NCBI GenBank assembly: GCA_023389135.1
Contig: JAEWEX010000147.1
Span: 1-10,406 of the forward strand
DNA from: Pseudomonadota bacterium
GTDB lineage: Bacteria; Pseudomonadota; Alphaproteobacteria; Rhizobiales; Methylopilaceae
Length of the DNA: 10,406 nucleotides
Direction of reading: 5' to 3'
This document shows positions 5,627 to 10,406 of the stretch, piece after piece. Positions within the stretch are counted from its first letter, which is position 1. Each line of letters opens with the position of its first letter. The notes under the pieces are model-generated. The model did not search any database. It was not told where the DNA came from and worked only from the letters and a program-made list of their open reading frames with translations. A program made the position numbers and the translations under genes.

Positions 5627-7003
5627 ATGCACCGATTGTTCCGCACCATGGCAACCCTGACGTTCGGCGCCGCTCTCGGCAGCATCGCCTACGGCGCCGC
5701 CGCGCAGCCTTCCGCCGCAACCTCCCCGCTCGAGGTCGAGACCTTCACCCTGGACAACGGCCTTGAGGTCGTGGTGGTGCCCGACCGGCGGGCGCCGGTC
5801 GTGACGCACATGGTGTGGTACCGGGTCGGCGCCGCCGACGAGGCGGTGGGCGAGAGCGGCATCGCGCATTTCCTCGAGCACCTGATGTTCAAGGGCACCG
5901 AGGCGCATCCCATCGGCGAGTTCTCCGCCGTGGTGGCCGAGCTCGGCGGCCAGGAGAACGCCTTCACCAGCCAGGACTACACCGCCTATTTCCAGCGCGT
6001 CGCCAAGGAGCACCTCGGCACCATGATGCGCTACGAGGCCGACCGCATGACGGGGCTGGTCCTCAATGAGGAGGTCGTGGCGCCCGAGCGTGACGTGGTG
6101 CTGGAGGAGCGCCGGCTGCGCACCGACAGCGACCCGGCCTCGCAGCTCTACGAGAGCGTGTCGGCGACGCTGTTCGTGAACCATCCCTACGGCCGGCCGA
6201 TCATCGGCTGGGAGCACGAGATCCGCGAGCTGGACCGGGCCACGGCCATCGCGTTCTACGAGAAGTACTACACCCCCAACAACGCCATCCTGGTGGTCGC
6301 GGGCGACGTCGAGCCCGCCGAGGTCAGAGCGCTGGCCGAGGAGACCTATGGCAAGATCGCGCGGCGGATCGACGTCGACGCCCGCAAGCGGCCGTCGGAA
6401 CCCGAGCCGGTGGCGGCCCGGCGCGTGGTGATGCACGACGCCCGCGTGCAGCAGTCGACGCTGTCGCGCACCTATCTCGCTCCGTCCTACGCCAATGCAG
6501 AGGGCCGGACCGCCCATGCGCTGGACATGCTGGCCGTGATCCTCGGCGGCGGCGGCACAAGCCGCCTGCACCGGGCGCTGGTCGCCGACCAGAAGATCGC
6601 GGCCTCGGCCGGCTCCTACTTCCAGGGCGACGCGCTCGACACCACCCGCTTCGTGGTCTACGCCCTGCCCAATCCCGGCGTGACCATGGAGGCGCTGGAG
6701 GCGGCGCTGGACGCCGAGATCGCGCGGATCGCCCGCGAGGGCGTGACCGAGGCCGAGCTCAAGCGCGCCCGCACCCGGCTCATCGCCGAGACCATCTATT
6801 CCCGCGATAGCCAGGTGGCGCTGGCGCGCGCCTTCGGCTCGACGCTGACCACCGGCGGCACCGTCGCGGATGTCGTGGACTGGCCAGCCGAGATCGAGGC
6901 CGTCACCGCCGACGAGGTCCGCGCCGCCGCCGAGCAGGTGTTCGTGCTGCGCCGGTCCGTCACCTCCCTGCTGCTGCCGGACGCGCCGGGGGCACCCCAA
7001 TGA
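5627..7003 (+). CDS. M16 family zinc metallopeptidase, catalytic subunit
   Basis: 458-residue exported member of the pitrilysin/processing-peptidase family (M16B type). The signal peptide runs from HRLFR through a hydrophobic stretch to AYGAAA, with cutting near residue 26, so it acts in the periplasm. The inverted zinc motif HFLEH is at residues 81-85 (H81, E84 base, H85). The third ligand is expected at E161 in VVLEERRLR, about 76 residues later. NAFTSQDYTAYF (111-122) is also typical of the active subunit. The R/Y substrate-binding pair found in self-sufficient members is missing: the glycine loop LGGGGTSRL (304-312) is followed by V317 and A324 where R and Y are expected. It therefore probably needs the next gene's product as partner. 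The ATG at 5627 with GAGG upstream was chosen over a TTG at 5588. Stop and next start overlap by four bases. Confidence 0.92.
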   Translation: MHRLFRTMATLTFGAALGSIAYGAAAQPSAATSPLEVETFTLDNGLEVVVVPDRRAPVVTHMVWYRVGAADEAVGESGIAHFLEHLMFKGTEAHPIGEFSAVVAELGGQENAFTSQDYTAYFQRVAKEHLGTMMRYEADRMTGLVLNEEVVAPERDVVLEERRLRTDSDPASQLYESVSATLFVNHPYGRPIIGWEHEIRELDRATAIAFYEKYYTPNNAILVVAGDVEPAEVRALAEETYGKIARRIDVDARKRPSEPEPVAARRVVMHDARVQQSTLSRTYLAPSYANAEGRTAHALDMLAVILGGGGTSRLHRALVADQKIAASAGSYFQGDALDTTRFVVYALPNPGVTMEALEAALDAEIARIAREGVTEAELKRARTRLIAETIYSRDSQVALARAFGSTLTTGGTVADVVDWPAEIEAVTADEVRAAAEQVFVLRRSVTSLLLPDAPGAPQ

Positions 7004-8397
7004 TCGAACGCTGGATCGCCGTCATCGCCATGAGCTTCGCCATCGCCGCCCCCGCCCAGGCCGCCACCGACATCGAGCGGGTGGTCTCGCCAGGCGGCAT
7101 CGAGGCCTGGCTGGTCTCCGACGACACGCTGCCCGTGATCGCCATGGACTTCGCCTTCCGGGGCGGGGCGGCCCAGGATCCTGCCGACAAGCCGGGCATC
7201 GCCAACCTGATGTCGGGCCTGCTCGACGAGGGCGCCGGCGATCTCACCGCACGGGAGTTCCAGGAGCGGCTGGAGGACAGCGCCGTGGAGATGTCGTTCG
7301 ACATCGGCCAGGACGCGTTCTACGGCCGCATACGGACACTCGCGGAGAACCGTGCCGAGGCGTTCGAGATGCTGCGGCTCGCCGTCAACGAGCCGCGCTT
7401 CGACGCCGACGCGGTGGAGCGCATCCGCTCGCGCATCGGCGCGCAGTTGCGCCGCGACGCCAACGATCCGGGCTCGGTGGCGCGCCGCACCTTCTATGCC
7501 ATGGCCTATCCCGACCACCCCTATGGCCGTCCGAGCGAAGGCACCGCCGAGACGGTGGCCGCCATCACCCGCGACGACCTGGTCGGCTATCACGGTCGGA
7601 CCTTCGCCCGCGACAACCTGGTGGTGGTCGCGGTGGGCGCCATCGACGCGGCGGGCCTGGCGGCCGCCCTGGACGAGGTGTTCGGCGCGCTGCCGGAGAA
7701 GGCCGATCTCGCGCCCGTGCCGGAGGTGACGCTCGCCGGCGTCGGCGACACCCGCGTGGTCGAGCTCAACGTGCCGCAGACCACGCTGATCTTCGGCCGG
7801 CCCGGCCTGAAGCGCGAGGACGAGGACTTCATACCGGCCTTCGTGCTGAACCACATCCTCGGCGGCGGCTCGTTCACGTCCCGGCTGTTCACCGAGGTGC
7901 GCGAGAAGCGCGGGCTGTCCTACGGCGTCTATACCGGCACCGCGGCGCTCGACCACACCGGGCTGCTGGTCGGGTCGGTGGCGACACGCAACGACCGCGC
8001 GCGGGAATCCATGGAGGTCATCGCCGCGGAGATGAAGAAGATCGTGGCCGAGCCGCCCTCCCCGGAGGAACTGGACAAGGCCAAGCGCTTCCTGACCGGT
8101 TCGTACGCACTGCGCTTCGACAGTTCCACCAAGATCTCCCGGCAACTGCTCCAGATCAGGCTCGACGGCCTCGGCATCGACTATGTCGACCGCCGCAACG
8201 GGCTGATCGAGGCGGTGACCCGCGAGGACCTCGCCCGGGCCGCCGCCCGGCTCGTCGGGGACGGCGCGCTTCTGGTGGCCGCAGCCGGCAAGCCCGAGGG
8301 GCTCGCCAACGGATCGACACCGGCCGGAAGCGGCGCCGCGGCGCCGGCCCGCGAGGCGGTGCCTGCGGCCAGCGAGCCGACAGCGCCGGCCCGCTGA
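7000..8397 (+). CDS. M16 family peptidase-like protein, non-catalytic subunit
   Basis: 465-residue exported M16 homologue with signal peptide MIERWIAVIAMSFAIAAPAQ followed by A and a cut near residue 21. The zinc motif is lost: at the expected place the sequence is GIANLMSGLLDEGA (66-79), with N69, S72 and G73 replacing H, E and H. The C-terminal half keeps the glycine loop GGGSFTSRL (288-296) and the substrate-binding pair R301 and Y308 in VREKRGLSYGVY. This is the complement of the upstream gene, as in two-subunit M16 proteases such as the mitochondrial processing peptidase and the Sphingomonas M16B pair. An Ala/Pro-rich tail (about 434-465) lies beyond the domain. It starts within the stop of the upstream gene (ATGA, 7000-7003), which favours equal production of both subunits. 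Substrate unknown. Confidence 0.92.
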   Translation: MIERWIAVIAMSFAIAAPAQAATDIERVVSPGGIEAWLVSDDTLPVIAMDFAFRGGAAQDPADKPGIANLMSGLLDEGAGDLTAREFQERLEDSAVEMSFDIGQDAFYGRIRTLAENRAEAFEMLRLAVNEPRFDADAVERIRSRIGAQLRRDANDPGSVARRTFYAMAYPDHPYGRPSEGTAETVAAITRDDLVGYHGRTFARDNLVVVAVGAIDAAGLAAALDEVFGALPEKADLAPVPEVTLAGVGDTRVVELNVPQTTLIFGRPGLKREDEDFIPAFVLNHILGGGSFTSRLFTEVREKRGLSYGVYTGTAALDHTGLLVGSVATRNDRARESMEVIAAEMKKIVAEPPSPEELDKAKRFLTGSYALRFDSSTKISRQLLQIRLDGLGIDYVDRRNGLIEAVTREDLARAAARLVGDGALLVAAAGKPEGLANGSTPAGSGAAAPAREAVPAASEPTAPAR

Positions 8398-8426
8398 CCG
8401 GCTGCACAGTATTCGGGGGTAGCAGA

Positions 8427-9740
8427 ATGCTCGACCAGTCCGTCGACCGCGCGCTCGCGTCAGCCATCGGGCCCCGGGGCATCCCCGACGACCGCTTCGG
8501 GGCGCTGCTGGAGAAGTCCGCAGGCGCGCTGGAGCGGCTGCGGGCGCGGCACGCCGACGGCAGCCTGCCGCTGCTGCAGATGCCTGCCGAGACCGCCGAC
8601 CTGGACGCCATCGCGAAGGCGGCGGAGCGTCTGAGCCGCGACGCCACCGACGTGGTGTTCCTGGGCACCGGCGGATCGAGCCTTGGCGCGCAGGCGCTGT
8701 GCCAGCTTGCCGGCCATGCGGTGCCGGGCCTCGGCCTGCTGCGCGATGCGCCGCGGCTGCATTTTCTGGACAATCTCGATCCCGTGACCCTGGAGGCGCT
8801 GTTCGAGCGGCTGCCGCTGGCCACCACGCGCTTCCTCGCGGTGTCCAAGTCCGGCGGCACCGGCGAGACGCTGTCGCAGACCATGGCGGTGCTGTCCGCC
8901 CTGGACGCGGCAGGTCTCGACGGCGACATCGGGGAGCGCATCATGGGCCTGTCCGAACCTGTCGGCGAAGGCGGCTCCAACGCGCTCCGCGAGCTTCTGG
9001 CGCCGGTGGATGCGCGGTTCCTGGAGCACCACACGGGTATCGGCGGCAGGTTCTCGGTGCTGACCAATGTCGGGCTGGTCCCGGCGGCGGTGGCCGGGCT
9101 CGACGTCAAGGCGATCCGCGAGGGCGCAGCGGCGGCCCTGAAGCCGATCCTGGAGGGCGCCGGCGCCAACGAGGTCGCCCCGGCGGTCGGTGCGGCGCTC
9201 AACGTCGCGGCGGCTGAGGCCGGCAAGCCGATCTCCGTGATGATGTCCTATTCCGACCGGCTGGAGCGGACCGCCGCGTGGTGGGTCCAGCTCTGGTCGG
9301 AGAGCCTCGGCAAGGACGGCAAGGGCACCACCCCGGTGCGCGCGCTCGGCCCCGTGGACCAGCACAGCCAGTTGCAGCTTCACCTGGCCGGGCCGGCCGA
9401 CAAGCTGTTCACCGTAGTAACGCTGGATGTTGCGGGTCGGGGGCCGCGGCTCGACCCCAAGCTCGCCCAGCGCGCCGGCCAGACGGTGTTCGCCGGCAAG
9501 ACCATCGGCGATCTCGTCGCCGCGCAGGGTCGCGCCACCGCCGAGACGCTGGCGAAGAACGGCCGGCCCGTCCGCACCATCCGCATCAAGACCCTTGACG
9601 AGCACGCTCTGGGCGAACTGCTGATGCACTTCATGCTGGAGACAATCATCGCCGCCGACCTGATGGGCGTCGATGCGTTCGACCAGCCGGCGGTGGAGGA
9701 AGGCAAGGTCCTGGCCAAGGAGTATCTGGCGCGCGGCTGA
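8427..9740 (+). CDS. pgi: Glucose-6-phosphate isomerase
   Basis: 437-residue cytosolic enzyme interconverting glucose 6-phosphate and fructose 6-phosphate in glycolysis/gluconeogenesis. Motifs in order: [14 protein letters not shown] (78-91), [11 protein letters not shown] (140-150, phosphate binding), [14 protein letters not shown] (204-217, with R208), the catalytic glutamate E292 in [12 protein letters not shown]313 in [12 protein letters not shown], and K427 in the family signature [10 protein letters not shown] (418-427). In that signature the usual G before V is A. It is short compared with the roughly 550-residue E. coli form but close to shorter bacterial forms. The ATG at 8427 has a GGGGGT stretch (8415-8420) six bases upstream. 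It starts 29 bases after the M16 pair and may be cotranscribed, although its function is unrelated. Confidence 0.94.
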   Translation: MLDQSVDRALASAIGPRGIPDDRFGALLEKSAGALERLRARHADGSLPLLQMPAETADLDAIAKAAERLSRDATDVVFLGTGGSSLGAQALCQLAGHAVPGLGLLRDAPRLHFLDNLDPVTLEALFERLPLATTRFLAVSKSGGTGETLSQTMAVLSALDAAGLDGDIGERIMGLSEPVGEGGSNALRELLAPVDARFLEHHTGIGGRFSVLTNVGLVPAAVAGLDVKAIREGAAAALKPILEGAGANEVAPAVGAALNVAAAEAGKPISVMMSYSDRLERTAAWWVQLWSESLGKDGKGTTPVRALGPVDQHSQLQLHLAGPADKLFTVVTLDVAGRGPRLDPKLAQRAGQTVFAGKTIGDLVAAQGRATAETLAKNGRPVRTIRIKTLDEHALGELLMHFMLETIIAADLMGVDAFDQPAVEEGKVLAKEYLARG

Positions 9741-9903
9741 TCCCAGCGGCAGTCGTCATCCCGGCCGGAGCGCAGGGATCCCGCTGTCTTCCCTGCACCT
9801 TGCACGTTCAGGGCGCGCTGCCGGTGGCGCGAACGCTGCGAAGCCTTGCGCCCTCCCCGTGCGCGGATCATCGTCGGGGCGATCCCGAATCTCCGCGAGC
9901 GCC
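9741..9903 (+). repeat. Intergenic region with a palindromic repeat-like element
   Basis: The element at 9744-9786 has CAGCGG (9744-9749) pairing with CCGCTG (9781-9786), and inside it ATCCC (9758-9762) pairing with GGGAT (9775-9779), with an 8-base bulge on the left side. The core GTCATCCCGGCCGGAGCGCA resembles dispersed intergenic palindromes I recall from alphaproteobacterial genomes. Only one copy is present here, so repeat status is inferred. It may also serve as the 3' hairpin of pgi, though no T run follows. The rest (9787-9903) leads to mutL with no convincing promoter or ribosome site. Confidence 0.4.
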
Positions 9904-10406
9904 ATGACCATCCGCCTGCTGCCCGAGACCCTCGCCAACCGCATCGCCGCCGGCGAGGTGGTGGAGCGGCCGGCGAGCGTGGTGAAGGAGCTGGTCGAGA
10001 ACGCCATCGATGCCGGCGCCGGCATGGTGGAGGTGGTCGCCCGCGACGGCGGCATGACGCTGATCCGCGTGACCGACGACGGCTGCGGCATGACGCCCCA
10101 GGAACTGGCACTGGCGGTGGAGCGGCACGCGACCTCCAAGCTGCCCTCGGACGATCTCCTGGCCATCGCGCATCTCGGCTTCCGCGGCGAGGCGCTGCCG
10201 TCCATCGGCTCGGTTGCCCGGCTGTCGCTCACCAGCCGCACGCGCGACGCCGCCAACGCCTGGACGCTCACCGTGGACCATGGCGCCAGGTCCGAGGTGC
10301 GCCCTGCCGCGGGCCCGCGCGGGACGCGCGTGGAGGTGGAGAACCTGTTCGCCGCCCTGCCCGCGCGGCTGAAGTTCATGAAGTCGCCCCGCGCCGAGGC
10401 CAATGC
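9904..10406 (+). CDS. mutL: DNA mismatch repair protein MutL (N-terminal part, cut by the right edge)
   Basis: The first 167 residues of MutL, the ATPase that couples mismatch recognition by MutS to strand removal. The GHKL ATPase motifs are present: [18 protein letters not shown] (22-39) with catalytic E29 and Mg-binding N33, DDGCGM (58-63), RHATSK (74-79), [16 protein letters not shown] (92-107) and [19 protein letters not shown] (140-158). No frameshift or missing motif is seen in the visible part. Full proteins are around 600 residues, so about a quarter is here. The ATG at 9904 gives the usual [20 protein letters not shown] opening; no strong Shine-Dalgarno sequence precedes it, and an in-frame GTG at 9859 is less likely. 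Confidence 0.96.
   Translation, partial: MTIRLLPETLANRIAAGEVVERPASVVKELVENAIDAGAGMVEVVARDGGMTLIRVTDDGCGMTPQELALAVERHATSKLPSDDLLAIAHLGFRGEALPSIGSVARLSLTSRTRDAANAWTLTVDHGARSEVRPAAGPRGTRVEVENLFAALPARLKFMKSPRAEAN

Noticed and set aside
5579..7000. Long open frame on the minus strand opposite the first M16 gene
   Set aside because: Low-complexity His/Gly/Arg-rich translation without motifs; it shadows a clear M16 peptidase.
6870..8426. In-frame upstream extension of pgi through the second M16 gene
   Set aside because: The extension is Arg/Pro-rich shadow sequence; pgi begins at 8427 with a ribosome site and a family-like N-terminus.
9810..9854. Inverted repeat AGGGCGC / GCGCCCT in the mutL leader
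   Set aside because: The arms are 31 bases apart and GC-only apart from one base; there is no supporting structure or T run.
1..10406. CRISPR array, tRNA/rRNA, insertion sequence or prophage
   Set aside because: No regularly spaced repeats, no recognisable RNA gene segments, no transposase, integrase or phage structural proteins were seen on either strand.

Overview
The window is a GC-rich (visibly around 70%) bacterial chromosome segment, densely packed with housekeeping genes. The best guess is an alphaproteobacterium (Hyphomicrobiales/Rhodospirillales type). Pointers to this are the pyrC subtype with a QVHFREPG motif, a Rv0623-type VapB with VapC, and the order lspA / secreted proline-rich protein / M16 peptidase / M16 peptidase. 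The lineage is inferred from recalled family knowledge, not from a search.

Layout. Positions 1-500 (minus strand) hold a type II toxin-antitoxin pair. The PIN-domain VapC toxin is cut by the left edge, and its VapB antitoxin overlaps it by one base. A short AT-rich promoter/operator region (about 501-563) separates this pair from pyrC, a complete dihydroorotase gene (567-1895, minus) for pyrimidine synthesis. A 161-base divergent intergenic region follows. The plus strand then carries ygfZ (tRNA-modifying/Fe-S maintenance protein, 2057-2929) and tag (3-methyladenine DNA glycosylase I, 2929-3531), joined by a TGATG stop-start overlap. Next comes an HD-domain phosphohydrolase (3614-4213).

The envelope part follows. 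lspA (signal peptidase II, 4272-4853) overlaps by four bases a gene for an exported proline-rich protein (4850-5500). A strong hairpin comes after that gene. Two M16 metallopeptidase-family genes (5627-7003 and 7000-8397) overlap by four bases: the first keeps the zinc site HxxEH, and the second has lost it but keeps the R/Y substrate-binding pair, so they probably form one heterodimeric protease. pgi (glucose-6-phosphate isomerase, 8427-9740) follows. A 163-base gap with a palindromic repeat-like element leads to the start of mutL (DNA mismatch repair, 9904 to the right edge, incomplete).

No rRNA, tRNA, CRISPR array, insertion sequence, phage gene or replication origin was seen. Most of the window is ordinary core genome. 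The less ordinary points are the vapBC operator architecture, the Q-for-H change in the dihydroorotase metal motif, the secreted non-lipoprotein coupled to lspA, and the complementary decay in the M16 pair. I did not find a convincing new multi-gene system.
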